DNA of 57,709 nucleotides from Oscillospiraceae bacterium (GTDB lineage Bacteria; Bacillota; Clostridia; Oscillospirales; Ruminococcaceae), in NCBI GenBank assembly GCA_017438745.1, contig JAFRUS010000112.1, positions 1 through 57,709 of the forward strand, in the 5' to 3' direction. The notes beneath the pieces were generated by a model. That model saw only the letters and a program-made list of their open reading frames with translations, was not told the origin of the DNA and made no database searches. Shown here piece by piece: positions 1-9,600 of the stretch (within the stretch, counting starts at the first letter, position 1; each line of letters begins with the position of its first letter). Position numbers and translations under genes: made by a program.

Positions 1-2
1 AT

Positions 3-47
3 GGTAACCCATATACTGTCGAAGAAATATTTGCTGAATGTGAATAA
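3..47 (+). CDS. C-terminal end of a gene entering from the left edge (partial)
   Basis: Frame 3 reads GNPYTVEEIFAECE then TAA, and the stop is followed 13 bases later by a good intrinsic terminator, which is what the 3' end of a plus-strand gene looks like. Too little is visible to name the product. The ATG at base 1 is in another frame and gives a 40-residue unlikely peptide, so I do not use it. Confidence 0.4.
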   Translation, partial: GNPYTVEEIFAECE

Positions 48-59
48 GAAAAAATACAG

Positions 60-107
60 CACCATCAGGCCGGTAATAAAACCGGTCCAGTGGTGTTGTT
101 TTCTTTT
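60..107 (+). terminator. Intrinsic terminator of the left-edge gene
   Basis: CACCA...CCGGT pairs imperfectly with ACCGGT...GTGGTG and is followed by TTGTTTTCTTTT. It lies just after the partial gene end at 47. Confidence 0.7.
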
Positions 108-286
108 GTGCTGGGAAAATTAGGCCGTGAATAGTAACAAAGTATTTGTTGAATTTTACTTTCACTATCTTTTAATTTTATAGAAATTATTATTGTTTGC
201 AAATCCATTTTATCCGGATTTAGCTGCGGAAGCGAAACTGAGCTTTGCCCCGTTCCACTAAGCTGATATTTTTTATCAGCACTTCC

Positions 287-1051
287 TTATATCATTATCC
301 CTGCAGTAATTACCACTGCGCAGATAAGTGCAGCGAACACATCGTTTTTACCGAAAGGATATTTTTTATATCCGCTTTTTGCTGTTCTGCGGTTGAAGCC
401 GCGGAGCTCAGCAGCGATAGCACTTGAATCTATCTTCTTTACTGAAGAGATTAGAAGCGGAACGCAGAGCGGAATGATAAGTCCTATCTTACGGAAGATA
501 TTCTTAGTATCGAATTCAACGCCTCGTGCAGTCTGTGACTCGATGATACCAGCCATTTCAGATGCGAATACCGGAATAAAACGAATTACTGTGATAACAG
601 CAAACGCATATTTATAAGGTATTTTGAGCTTTGATACCATTACGTTTGCAAGGTCACTCATCTGTGTTACTGAGAGCATTATAGCAAGCGGAAGAGCTGT
701 AGCTAAAAGTCTGAGAACAAAAAGAAGTGAGAAATATACACCGTCATCTGTTATCGGTATCTTAAGTCCCGGAATTGTAAAGAGCGCATTTCCTGTTCTT
801 ACGAAAAGAACCTGTACTATAAAGAGTACAACGGAAAGCTTTAAAAGACCGGAAAGAATGGATAATGCCATTTTGTGAATGCCGGCTGCAAATGCTATAA
901 GAAGATTTATAACAATAACGCCAGCAACAAAGTATATATTGGAACTTACAAAGCACATTGCGCAGAGCACAACAGCAAGAAAAAGTTTTGAAAGAGGGTT
1001 CATCTTATGGAAAATAGAATTACCGTCTTTATAGTCAAGAAATCCTTTCAT
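287..1051 (-). CDS. ecfT: Energy-coupling factor transporter transmembrane protein EcfT
   Basis: 254 residues of CbiQ/EcfT type: several hydrophobic segments in the first 130 residues, then a cytoplasmic coupling region with the family's short Ala-Arg-Gly motif (SQTARGVEF, about residue 175) that couples to the ATPases. In ECF importers EcfT links a pair of ABC ATPases to an interchangeable vitamin- or amino-acid-binding S component in the membrane. It is the last gene of the minus-strand set trpP-like, ecfA, ecfA, ecfT, starting 3 nt after the stop of the preceding ATPase. The start ATG follows directly, so translation is probably coupled. Identity of the family is clear; the cargo depends on which S component docks. 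Confidence 0.9.
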   Translation of the reverse strand: MKGFLDYKDGNSIFHKMNPLSKLFLAVVLCAMCFVSSNIYFVAGVIVINLLIAFAAGIHKMALSILSGLLKLSVVLFIVQVLFVRTGNALFTIPGLKIPITDDGVYFSLLFVLRLLATALPLAIMLSVTQMSDLANVMVSKLKIPYKYAFAVITVIRFIPVFASEMAGIIESQTARGVEFDTKNIFRKIGLIIPLCVPLLISSVKKIDSSAIAAELRGFNRRTAKSGYKKYPFGKNDVFAALICAVVITAGIMI

Positions 1052-1054
1052 TAT

Positions 1055-1852
1055 TTACGCTCTCACCTTTTCTATGATTTTCTGAAGCATTTCATCATGA
1101 GTATAAACGTCATCAAAGCCTTCAAAGCGAAGTGCAAGATCAGCTATCTGAGGAGGTAAAAGTCTTGCCTCGGAAAGCACTTCCATGTTCTTCATGACCT
1201 TTCTCATTTCATCGAAGGCTATCATTCTGCCGTCTGTCATTACAAGGACTTTCTTTGCAAAGTCAAGAACAAGTTCCATGTCATGTGTGACCATAACTAC
1301 TGTAGTGCCGCGTGAATTGAGTTCTGATACTATATTAAGTATCTGCATACACTCTGCATAGTCAAGTCCTGTGGTAGGCTCGTCAAGAATGAGAACGTCC
1401 GGTTCAGTAACTATTATAGATGCAAGAGCTATCTTCTGACGTTCGCCTCGGCTTAAGCTGAAAGGATCGTGTGAAGGATCAAAACCGAACTTTTCAATTA
1501 TATCGTCAACACGCTTTCCGGCCGATGTCTGATCTGCACCTATACATTCCATGCTGAACATAAGCTCATCACGTATTGTGTTTTTGCAGATCTGTCTGTC
1601 AGGATTCTGGAACAGAAATCCAATGTGTTTCGCAAGCATACTTGTACGTGTTGTCTTTGTATTGAATCCATTAATGGTAACATCGCCTGATGTAGGCTTT
1701 AAGATACCGTTGAACAGCTTGCTCATAGTTGTTTTACCGGCTCCGTTGGAACCGAGTATTGCAACGAAATCGCCTTTGTCTATATGAAAGTTGAGATTCT
1801 TTATAGTATCTTCCGTCTCATATCTGAAACATACATTTTTAAAATCTATCAT
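1055..1852 (-). CDS. ecfA: ECF transporter ATP-binding protein EcfA (second)
   Basis: 265-residue ABC ATPase. Walker A GSNGAGKTT near residue 35, Q-loop in FLFQNPDRQ, signature SLSRGERQ near 135, Walker B VLILDEPTTGLD and switch His in VTHD. The FQNPD..Q stretch is typical of ECF ATPases (CbiO family). It forms a pair with the ATPase just upstream and couples ATP hydrolysis to EcfT. RBS GGAGGG precedes the ATG. It lies 20 nt after the first ATPase gene and 3 nt before ecfT. Confidence 0.9.
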   Translation of the reverse strand: MIDFKNVCFRYETEDTIKNLNFHIDKGDFVAILGSNGAGKTTMSKLFNGILKPTSGDVTINGFNTKTTRTSMLAKHIGFLFQNPDRQICKNTIRDELMFSMECIGADQTSAGKRVDDIIEKFGFDPSHDPFSLSRGERQKIALASIIVTEPDVLILDEPTTGLDYAECMQILNIVSELNSRGTTVVMVTHDMELVLDFAKKVLVMTDGRMIAFDEMRKVMKNMEVLSEARLLPPQIADLALRFEGFDDVYTHDEMLQKIIEKVRA

Positions 1853-1872
1853 TTGTTATCTTCCCTCCGCGC

Positions 1873-2709
1873 TCAAAGAATACTGCGGACCATTTTTTCC
1901 GCACTGTCAAGATCAGCCGGATATGTACCGCTGTAAAGTCCGTTTTCATGGAACATTCTCGCAAGAGTCACGATTCGCGGACAGTTGATACCCATGTTTT
2001 CAAGATCTTCGCTGTGTTCAAGTACCTTTTCAACTTTGTCAAAGTGAACTGCTTTTCCTCCGTCAATAACCAGAAGCTTGTCTGCAAATTCACACTGAAG
2101 CATGATCTTCTGTTCAACCACAATGATGGTCATACCGTATTTACGATTGAGTTCCTTCAGAAGTTCGAATATCTCACGGCTGCTCTGCGGGTCAAGTTCA
2201 CCCGTAGGCTCGTCAAGAACAAGTATTTTCGGTCTGAGAGCGATCATTGCTGCTATTGCAGTTTTCTGTTTCTGACCGCCGCTTAAGGTGCCTATGCTTC
2301 TGGTCCTTAGCTTTTCAATGCGAAGCGCTTTAAGAGCTTCGTTGATCCTTTCCTCGATCTCATCAGCCGGACAGCCGAAATTTTCAAGTCCAAAAAGTAT
2401 TTCATCTTCAACGATTGTTGCCGTCATCTGAGCGTCGATATCCTGAAAAACGCAACCAACTTCCCCTGCTATTTTTTCGGGTTTGTTATCGACTGTATCA
2501 AGGCCGTTCACCTTTACTGCACCGTAAAAATCACCCTTGTAGTGATGCGGTACTGTTCCGTTGATCGCATAGGTAAGAGTTGATTTACCTGCTCCGCTTG
2601 GTCCTATAACGCCGATGAATTCGCCGTCGTTTATAGTAAGATCAATACCGTCAAGAGCAAATTTCTTACTGCCTGAATACATAAACTTCAGATTATTAAA
2701 TTCGATCAT
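1873..2709 (-). CDS. ecfA: ECF transporter ATP-binding protein EcfA (first)
   Basis: 278 residues starting MIEFNNLKFMY. Walker A GPSGAGKST, Q-loop VFQDID, signature TLSGGQKQK, Walker B ILVLDEPTGELDP. An in-frame ATG 54 nt upstream exists, but the internal start is preceded by GGAAGGAAA at good spacing and matches the usual N-terminus of the family, so I place the start here. The signature is canonical (LSGGQ) whereas the partner gene has LSRGE, consistent with a heterodimer having non-identical ATP sites. Member of the minus-strand ecf cluster. Confidence 0.9.
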   Translation of the reverse strand: MIEFNNLKFMYSGSKKFALDGIDLTINDGEFIGVIGPSGAGKSTLTYAINGTVPHHYKGDFYGAVKVNGLDTVDNKPEKIAGEVGCVFQDIDAQMTATIVEDEILFGLENFGCPADEIEERINEALKALRIEKLRTRSIGTLSGGQKQKTAIAAMIALRPKILVLDEPTGELDPQSSREIFELLKELNRKYGMTIIVVEQKIMLQCEFADKLLVIDGGKAVHFDKVEKVLEHSEDLENMGINCPRIVTLARMFHENGLYSGTYPADLDSAEKMVRSIL

Positions 2710-2767
2710 CTGATATTTTCCTTCCGTTTGTAATTTGTATTTATAAAAAATAGTATATATCACAAAA

Positions 2768-2806
2768 GTATAGTGAATGCCGGAACCAGTCTGACATTCA
2801 CTATAC
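2768..2806 (-). terminator. Hairpin between the S component and ecfA genes
   Basis: GTATAGTGAATG and CATTCACTATAC form a 12-bp stem; on the minus strand TTTTG follows. It separates the S-component gene from the downstream ATPase genes and likely reduces read-through, so the S component can be made in excess over the module. The short U run makes it a leaky terminator at best. Confidence 0.6.
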
Positions 2807-2836
2807 GTTATGCTGTGTTAAAATAAAGATTTTTTA

Positions 2837-3397
2837 TTACTTCTTAAATGCAAGCTTTACAGGAACATAAAGTGCTGAAACGATAATTGAGTTAATGATC
2901 GATGTACCCAGGATGATTCCCATAAATACTGAAAGAGCAACCGGCTTTACATCTGCACCTGCGTAGTAGAGAATGTAGAGAAGTCCAAGATAAACCAAAC
3001 CGCTTGAGAATGATGAAATGAATGTGCATACTGCAGGAGCTAAATCAACCTTGCCTGCCTTCATCGGGATCTTAAGTAAGAAGTACATGAGAAGCGCACC
3101 AACAAGCTCACTTCCGATATTGATGAATGGTGTTCCCGGGAAGAACTGACATGTAACACCGGCAAGAATACCGATTATAACAGCTTCACGGAACTTTGGT
3201 CTGCTTACGAGAATAGCAAGGCAGTACATAGCGATAATGAAGTTCGGCTTCATACCGCCGAAGTTGATAACTGAACCAGCAAAGAACTTAAGAACAGCAC
3301 CTGCTGCAAGAAGTACTGCAACAAAAATAATTTCCTTGAGTCCGAATCCTGTAGTTTCCTGTGTTTTAACTACTCTTTTTTCGCTTACGTTTTCCAT
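2837..3397 (-). CDS. trpP: ECF transporter S component, TrpP-like
   Basis: 186 residues, about six hydrophobic segments, with FGGMKPNFIIAMYCLAILV near residue 50 that closely resembles the GGMKPD motif of Bacillus TrpP. TrpP-type S components bind tryptophan or a related amino acid and are energised by EcfAA'T, whose genes follow directly. Start chosen at MENVSEK (RBS AAAGGATG); a longer in-frame start would lie in the leader just after its terminator. Transcription is predicted to be controlled by the T-box leader upstream. Family assignment is good; tryptophan as the cargo is inference and the leader's specifier does not clearly confirm it. Confidence 0.8.
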   Translation of the reverse strand: MENVSEKRVVKTQETTGFGLKEIIFVAVLLAAGAVLKFFAGSVINFGGMKPNFIIAMYCLAILVSRPKFREAVIIGILAGVTCQFFPGTPFINIGSELVGALLMYFLLKIPMKAGKVDLAPAVCTFISSFSSGLVYLGLLYILYYAGADVKPVALSVFMGIILGTSIINSIIVSALYVPVKLAFKK

Positions 3398-3469
3398 GAT
3401 TAAACATCCTTTCAAAAATAAAAAAAGTTTTTGTGGAGTGCTGTCAGTATCGTAATTGACCCCGGACAC

Positions 3470-3749
3470 AAAAAAATCCTTATGTACCGTTGCCGGTACA
3501 TAAGGACAGAATCAACTCTGCGGTGCCACCTTAATTGTCTGATTTGATCAGACCTCTTACGAAAATGCCAACACATTTTCTGCCGTTAACGCCGGCTTAC
3601 GTTTCCGCTACTAGATACTTACGTACTTTTCACTTCACCCTCAGCGATCCATTTACCATACTGCATCTCCGCGGTTTTCCAGCATCCCCGCTCTCTGTAG
3701 GCGCATGACATGATTTTATCTTCGCATCACAGGTTTATTGTTTATTACA
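3470..3749 (-). promoter_or_regulatory. T-box riboswitch (tRNA-sensing leader) with terminator
   Basis: Read on the minus strand the leader holds a Stem I with AGAGAG and a GCTGGAAAA apical region (about 3690-3665), the AGTAG..GGAAACGTAA..CCGG region, the canonical T-box AAGGTGGCACCGC (3532-3520), and then a 13-bp terminator stem (3506-3494 with 3489-3477) followed by seven T residues. Uncharged tRNA would stabilise the antiterminator and switch on the S-component gene. The specifier should lie shortly after GCTGAG (about 3642-3630); I read GGTGAAG there and cannot assign a single codon. Confidence 0.9.
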
Positions 3750-3755
3750 ATTGGT

Positions 3756-3784
3756 ATTTTAGCACATTAGATTTTGTTTGTCAA
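3756..3784 (-). promoter_or_regulatory. Promoter of the T-box/trpP unit
   Basis: TTGACA (3784-3779), 17-bp spacer, TAAAAT (3761-3756) on the minus strand; start of transcription expected near 3749. Confidence 0.8.
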
Positions 3785-3907
3785 TAGGTTTTTTCCTATT
3801 ATTTCATCAGTAAATCAATATTGTCAGAGATATAAAATATGCACAGAAATCAACAAATGCTTTTAGTAATTTTAAACCATTCAGTCTGTATCACATTCTC
3901 CGGCTTA

Positions 3908-4645
3908 TTATTCTGTGGTTACTCCGGCAACCTTCTGCAGGAATATTGTATTGAATTCATCCTGGTCAACTTCCTTTGCACCTTCAGGTACTGAAACAGT
4001 ATTGTCATCAAAACTGTCGTCAAGTGTCTCGATCTTCATAACAGTATCATCATAATTCCTGATAGCATAAAGTTTGTCACCATCCATGATAAACTTTGTA
4101 TATGCACCAGTGGTACCCTGATAAAATTCATCGTATTTATAAGTCTTGCCGTCAAGTTCTGTTTCACCGCTGCTTACATATCCGTAATCTTCGAACATAT
4201 CTACAGATTCTGCTTCTGCATCTTCAACAGGAACCTTGTAGTAAACATCGTCAATAATAGTATACTGGGTTTTGTCTTTGTAAAGGTTCGTGTATACTGT
4301 ATTCATAAAATTGACATTGACAAGAATGCCGTCCTTTGTGTAGTAGATTTCCTGACTCATCGACTCACCTGAAACATCTGTGCTGAACTTGAGATGATAT
4401 TTGTCTGATGTAAGCATTTTGATTGCCTTTTCACTGGCAATACCATCGAAGTCATACGATACCTGAACCGATGCCTCAGTGTTCTCTGCTTCATCTGATG
4501 CATCAGATGTACTGTCTGACTTACTGCTTCCAGTTTCCGAAGATGCCTCTTTCTTTTCTGTGGTACTGTTTTCCTTGCTGTCACAGGAAGTGATCAGAAC
4601 ACAGAAACTGAGTGCAAGAAGTGAAGCTATTATTTTCTTTAACAT
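3908..4645 (-). CDS. Predicted lipoprotein of unknown function
   Basis: 245 residues starting MLKKIIASLLALSFCVLITSC; the lipobox ITSC puts the acylated Cys near residue 21. A Ser/Thr/Glu-rich linker (to about 65) precedes a domain of alternating strands (DKYHLKFSTDVSG..., YYTKDGILVNV, YKYDEFY) which looks like the LolA-like beta fold often found in Firmicute lipoproteins; that fold is inference. RBS GGAGGAG decides the start; the upstream in-frame ATG has none. Promoter TTGCCA-17-TATACT at 4781-4753. Single gene, no informative partners. Confidence 0.75.
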   Translation of the reverse strand: MLKKIIASLLALSFCVLITSCDSKENSTTEKKEASSETGSSKSDSTSDASDEAENTEASVQVSYDFDGIASEKAIKMLTSDKYHLKFSTDVSGESMSQEIYYTKDGILVNVNFMNTVYTNLYKDKTQYTIIDDVYYKVPVEDAEAESVDMFEDYGYVSSGETELDGKTYKYDEFYQGTTGAYTKFIMDGDKLYAIRNYDDTVMKIETLDDSFDDNTVSVPEGAKEVDQDEFNTIFLQKVAGVTTE

Positions 4646-4752
4646 TTGGGAACTCCTCCGTATTATCCTGGTTTTTTCTTCTCTGCAAACCGTGATAAAG
4701 GACTTGCCGGTCACGATAAGACCAGCGTTTCCATAAGCATAATACATTTATA

Positions 4753-4781
4753 AGTATAACACTTTCGAGCATATTTGGCAA
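4753..4781 (-). promoter_or_regulatory. Promoter of lipoprotein gene 3908-4645
   Basis: TTGCCA, 17 bp, TATACT on the minus strand. Confidence 0.65.
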
Positions 4782-4804
4782 TATAGCATTCTCACAATTT
4801 TTAT

Positions 4805-4833
4805 TTGACTTTGATAACTGATTATGCTATACT
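4805..4833 (+). promoter_or_regulatory. Promoter of small protein gene 5025-5213
   Basis: TTGACT (4805-4810), 17-bp spacer, TATACT (4828-4833). Transcription would start near 4840, downstream of the ATG at 4824, which argues against the long open frame that begins there. Confidence 0.75.
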
Positions 4834-5024
4834 TTAAAACTGTGAAAATGAATTTTCCGGTTTTAAAACCGTTCATTTCCCGGGAGGTGTTTAACATTCC
4901 ATCATACTGTTACATATTTCTTACTGTTCTCATATTATTCTGTATCATCGTAAGCAGAGACAGAGGAAGAAAAATAATATTTAGAAAGAATAAACGGATG
5001 AAAAAGAAAGGAGTAAAAAGAACT

Positions 5025-5213
5025 ATGCCACTTGAAATGCTGAATGAATGCATAGGAAAAGAAGTTATTATCTGCGTCGAAGGCGAACTCAGCGGATTTA
5101 AGGCAAATGTAATTGCAATAAAAGACAACTGGATCAAGGTTGAGGAAAAGAACAATGTACGCCTTATAAACGGTGATATGATAACTCAGATCTACATTCC
5201 GAAAAAGAAATAA
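5025..5213 (+). CDS. Small beta-rich protein, 62 residues, unknown function
   Basis: MPLEMLNECIGKEVII..., ending PKKK. The pattern GKEVIICVEGELSGFKANVIAIKDNWIKVEE...INGDMITQIYI looks like a small SH3/Sm-like barrel of the kind found in short uncharacterised Clostridia proteins. The frame is open back to 4824, but the promoter places the transcript start after that codon and AAAGGAG sits 11 nt before this ATG; ATG 4999 is a possible alternative giving a Lys-rich extension. Followed by a strong terminator, so it is a monocistronic unit. Confidence 0.7.
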   Translation: MPLEMLNECIGKEVIICVEGELSGFKANVIAIKDNWIKVEEKNNVRLINGDMITQIYIPKKK

Positions 5214-5223
5214 AACATGAGAT

Positions 5224-5263
5224 GCAGAGTCAGTACAAAAAACTAATGACTCTGCTTTTTTGT
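5224..5263 (+). terminator. Intrinsic terminator after the small protein gene
   Basis: GCAGAGTCA/TGACTCTGC stem followed by six T residues. Confidence 0.9.
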
Positions 5264-5294
5264 TTTATCCAATCCGTTTTCATTGCGCAGACAG

Positions 5295-5335
5295 CAGAAG
5301 GCCGAAGATCACATTAAGTGGTCTCCGGCCTTCTG
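5295..5335 (-). terminator. Inverted repeat between convergent genes
   Basis: CAGAAGGCCG and CGGCCTTCTG form a 10-bp stem extended through AGA/TCT, with no U run on either strand. It sits 12 nt after the stop of the minus-strand lipoprotein gene and probably protects or ends that transcript. Confidence 0.5.
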
Positions 5336-5346
5336 TACTATGAAAA

Positions 5347-6258
5347 TCATTTATGGCATTTTACAATTGTGTATTCCGTTTCACCGTCTTCATTCACTGT
5401 TGTGCCTGAGATGTATGAAAGTGTATCGCCGTCTGCGGAAAGAATGATATCGCGGCAGTTTCCGCCGTATTCACCTGTGCTGGTAACAAAGCGGATCTTG
5501 TGGTCACCTTCTTCGGTTTTGGTCTCATCGAAATAGGATACACCGCTTTCAAATGCGTCTTCGCCTGTTGCAGTTACCTTGTACGGCTTATCCCCGCTTC
5601 CTTCTGCAAAAGTAATGGTAAATCCGCCGTCAACGGCCTTCCAGGTACCTTTAAGAAGATCAAAGATCTCACTCTTGGTAAGTCTTACTTTTCCGCCTGA
5701 TTTTTTGCTTCCTGAACCTTCGCCTTCTTCTCCGCCTTCACCATCTCCGGATCCATCTGAGCCTTCGCCGTCTGAAGATGCGTTTTCTTCTTCCTTCAGC
5801 TGAAAATCATCAAGGTCACCGAGATAGGTGCAGCCGTTTTTTTCAGCCTTGCTTGTGAGAAGAAATTTAAACTCTTCATTTTTCAGATCCTTAACCTTAA
5901 GGTTCGTACTATCATTCAGTTCAACCTCGGCCATGGTCACGGCACTGACATCGCCCTTGATAGAAACACTGTTTTTCTCAGCGTCGAAGGTGCATTCAAT
6001 GTTTTCTGTGATCTCATTTTCCTCGGCATCGTAAACTTTGACTGTAACATCTTCCGTTTCAAAGTTTTCGATGGCGAAATTGAGTTTGAATTCCTCTTCC
6101 GACTCAGTTGAGTTCAGAAGCTTGATAGAGGACTCGTCTTCCTCGTAGATCACATTGTCAGCATATTCGTACTTGGTTCCATCCTCCTTGCCGCATCCGG
6201 TGAGAGATGCAAGAGCAAAAACAGATGATATCATTATAATTAACAGTTTACGTTCCAT
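5347..6258 (-). CDS. Predicted lipoprotein with acidic Gly/Ser linker, unknown function
   Basis: 303 residues starting MERKLLIIMISSVFALASLTGC; lipobox LTGC with Cys near residue 22. An N-terminal immunoglobulin-like region (to about 150) is joined by a Gly/Ser/Glu/Asp linker (about 155-190) to a C-terminal beta domain containing LLKGTWKAVDGGFTITF, reminiscent of lipocalin-like domains that start with a GTW motif. Start chosen at the ATG with RBS GGGGAG. Promoter TTGTTT-17-TATAAT at 6408-6380. Likely anchored on the cell surface; no neighbour suggests a role. Confidence 0.75.
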   Translation of the reverse strand: MERKLLIIMISSVFALASLTGCGKEDGTKYEYADNVIYEEDESSIKLLNSTESEEEFKLNFAIENFETEDVTVKVYDAEENEITENIECTFDAEKNSVSIKGDVSAVTMAEVELNDSTNLKVKDLKNEEFKFLLTSKAEKNGCTYLGDLDDFQLKEEENASSDGEGSDGSGDGEGGEEGEGSGSKKSGGKVRLTKSEIFDLLKGTWKAVDGGFTITFAEGSGDKPYKVTATGEDAFESGVSYFDETKTEEGDHKIRFVTSTGEYGGNCRDIILSADGDTLSYISGTTVNEDGETEYTIVKCHK

Positions 6259-6379
6259 AGCATAACTCCCCTTATCATAAACCGATACGGAACAGCAGCA
6301 TATTTGCATCTGTTATGATCCGGCGGTTTAAGAATGCACAGATAAGATCCGTGCAGTACCCGTACTTGATTATGTATAG

Positions 6380-6408
6380 ATTATAACATATTTTTAATTA
6401 AAAAACAA
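6380..6408 (-). promoter_or_regulatory. Promoter of lipoprotein gene 5347-6258
   Basis: TTGTTT, 17 bp, TATAAT on the minus strand. A partial CRE-like stretch (TGAAAACGCTTGTT, 6418-6405) overlaps the -35; it lacks the second half of a good CcpA site. Confidence 0.65.
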
Positions 6409-6565
6409 GCGTTTTCACTAAATTTTCATTAGAGCTACTATTATAAGGTTATCCAGGTCATGATACACGATATTAGTACTATATTAAACAACACACAAAT
6501 TCAATACAACAGATAAAGCACAAATTTCGCCCGTCAAAAATAACAAAAAAATATTCGAATGTTGA

Positions 6566-6594
6566 TTGACTTTTTAAGTAATTTAAGCTATACT
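6566..6594 (+). promoter_or_regulatory. Promoter of the GH127 gene
   Basis: TTGACT (6566-6571), 17 bp, TATACT (6589-6594). Confidence 0.8.
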
Positions 6595-6648
6595 ATAATT
6601 GTAAAGTTAAACACGCTTAGAGCGGTGGTACATATCATATTATAGCAA

Positions 6649-6667
6649 ATTTGTACCATAGACAAAT
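6649..6667 (+). promoter_or_regulatory. AraR-like operator before the GH127 gene
   Basis: ATTTGTACCATAGACAAAT, an inverted repeat ATTTGT/ACAAAT between the promoter and the RBS (AGGAGG at 6671). The half sites equal those of Bacillus AraR boxes (ATTTGTACGTACAAAT as I recall it) but the spacing is 3 bp longer. An AraR-type regulator gene lies just downstream of the enzyme gene. Binding is inference. Confidence 0.55.
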
Positions 6668-6686
6668 CTCAGGAGGATTGGATTTT

Positions 6687-9600
6687 ATGAAGTGTAAAGA
6701 GAAATGGAAACGATTTTTGTCATTTGTTGTTTCAGGAATGATGGCAACAGCCTGTGCTGCGTTCCCTGCAGGAGATCTGTTCGGAGACGCAAACAGCCCG
6801 TACCAGTCACTTGCTGTATATGCAGCTGAACAGAAAATCGAAAGCTTTTCACTGAGCGACGTAACCATGACCGATGCATATACGGTCAATGCCTACTCAA
6901 AAGAGATCAAGTATCTGCTCTCTTTTGACACCGGAAAACTGCTTGCCGGTTTCCGTGACAATGCAGGTCTTTCGACAAACGGTGCAACAAGATACGGCGG
7001 ATGGGAAAACTCGCTCATCGGAGGACACACTGTCGGACATTATCTGACAGCTATTGCACAGGCTTATGCCAATCCTCTGACAACTTCTGAACAGAAAGAT
7101 GCTTTGTACAAGAAAGCAAAGGATCTTATCGACGGAATGAAAGTATGTCAGCAGAATTCAAAGGGCAAACCGGGATTCCTCTGGGCAGCAAACATCAAAA
7201 ACCGCAGTAATGTTGAAGAGCAGTTCGACAATGTTGAAAACGGAAAAACAAACATCATCAACGAAGCATGGGTTCCGTGGTATACAATGCATAAACTCAT
7301 TGCCGGTATAGTTGATGTTTACAATCTCATGGGCTATGAACCTGCAAAGGATGTTGGTTCATCACTCGGCGACTGGTGCTACAACCGTGCTTCAAAATGG
7401 AGCGATCAGACTCACAACAAGGTACTTTCAGTTGAATACGGCGGAATGAACGACTGTCTTTATGAACTCTATCTCATAACCGGAAAAGACAATCACGCCG
7501 TTGCAGCTCACTACTTTGATGAAACTGCACTGCATGAAAAGGTTCTCAAGGGTGGAACCGATGTCCTCAACGGAAGACACGCAAACACTACTATTCCTAA
7601 ATTTCTCGGCGCTCTCAAGAGATACATCGCAGTCGACGGCAAAACAATAAACGGCCAGAAAGTCGATGCTTCAAAATATCTGCAGTACGCTGAAGCATTC
7701 TGGGATATGGTAGTAACTCACCATACATACATCACAGGCGGTAACAGTGAATGGGAACACTTCGGCAAGGACGACATTCTCGATGCTGAAAGAACAAACT
7801 GTAACTGTGAAACATGTAACTCATACAACATGCTCAAGCTCAGCCGTGAACTCTTCAAGATCACAGGCGAAAAGAAGTACATGGATTTCTATGAGAATAC
7901 ATATTACAACTCAATTCTCTCGTCACAGAACCCTGAAACAGGTATGACAACATACTTCCAGCCGATGGCTACAGGTTACTTCAAGGTATATTCATCAGAA
8001 TTCAATCACTTCTGGTGCTGTACAGGAAGCGGTATGGAAAGTTTCACAAAACTCGGCGACACGATCTACATGCACAAGGATAACACTCTTTACGTAAACT
8101 ACTACCAGAGTTCAGTTGTAAACTGGGCAGACAAGAACGTTAAAGTTACCCAGGAAAGCACTATTCCGAACGGAAATACGACCAAGTTCACAATCGACGG
8201 TTCCGGATCACTTGAATTCCGTTTCCGTATTCCTGACTGGGCAGCAGATGCTATGACAGTCTCAGTCAACGGCAGCAAGTACAACTACAAGACTGAAAAT
8301 GACTACGCAGTAGTTACAGGCGATTTCAGCTCAGGCGATACAATTGAACTTACTATTCCGCTTGCAGTAAAGGCTTACGCTCTTCCTGACAACCCGTCAT
8401 CATATGCTTTCAAATACGGCCCTGTAGTTCTCAGTGCTGAACTCGGAACATCAAACATGAAGCAGGGTACAACAGGTATGAACGTTTCAATTCCTGCCGA
8501 TGCTGTAACTCCGACAAAAACAATCAACCTCAAGGATTCAAGCGGTACTCTTTCCACATATATGTACAAGATCAATGACTATATGAAGAAAGATGCCAAC
8601 TCACTCAAGTTCACACTTACAGGTGCTGACACTTCACTTACATTCACACCTCACTATCTGCAGTACAAGCAGCGCTACGGTATCTACTGGATATTCAAGG
8701 CATCAGGCAATGCTGTTGAAGAAGAGATCCCGCGCTCAAAGGAAACTGTAATTGATACAGTTCAGCCTGGTTACGGCCAGTACGAAAACGACGAACTCCA
8801 TGCAATGGACGAACAGAATTCTGTAAGCGTAACAGATGACAGTACATACCGTTACGCAACAAAGGGCGGTCACTTCAAATATCAGATGGCTGTTGACAAG
8901 GATGCTGCCTACACACTTCTTCAGGTAACATTCAGAAAAGCTGACAACGGCAAGCCGATCGTTATCACTGCCGGTGACAGAATACTCTTCCAGGGCAAGC
9001 TTGATTACTCAGGAAACGAAGATGTATACAATGTAAGCTACATCATTCCTGACTATGTGCTCAAAGACTGCGTAAAGAACATTGATGCAAACGGCACTAC
9101 ATACGATGTAATCGACATCGGATTCTCATCAGGATCAACTGCTGATTCTGCAAGAGTATGTGACTTTATTTACACAAAGGCTGTAAAGCCTGACTATCAG
9201 ATCGACAGTTCGATAGCTTACTTCGTTGACTGCGGTGACCACAATACAAGAACTGCATCAAACGGTGACAAATTCGGTTACTACAACTCACTTACAGAAC
9301 AGCTTTACGGACCTGACCAGGTAACAGGCATGAAATGGGGCCTCGTTGATGACGCTTCTGACCAGTACGACGGAAGCAAGAACAGCAAGGGTCTTTACAC
9401 AGCTAACACATGGTGTGACGAAAGAAACACACAGGACGGAAGAGCAAAAACAGCATCTTTCCGTTACACAAAGAACCAGTACGAAAACAACATCGACCGT
9501 CACCTTGACTACCGTTTCGATCTTCCGAACGGCAAGTACTCTGTTGAAATGTGCTTCAGCGATCCGTGGTCATGCTCGACCTCACCTTCTGTATATCAGG

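Noticed and set aside
262..280. GCTGATA/TATCAGC hairpin after ecfT
   Set aside because: On the minus strand no U run follows, so I do not call it a terminator.
4824..5024. N-terminal extension of the small protein gene containing a hydrophobic segment
   Set aside because: The -10 box at 4828-4833 overlaps this supposed start, and the good RBS lies before 5025.
6403..6418. CRE-like (CcpA) site over the lipoprotein promoter
   Set aside because: Only the left half matches the consensus well.
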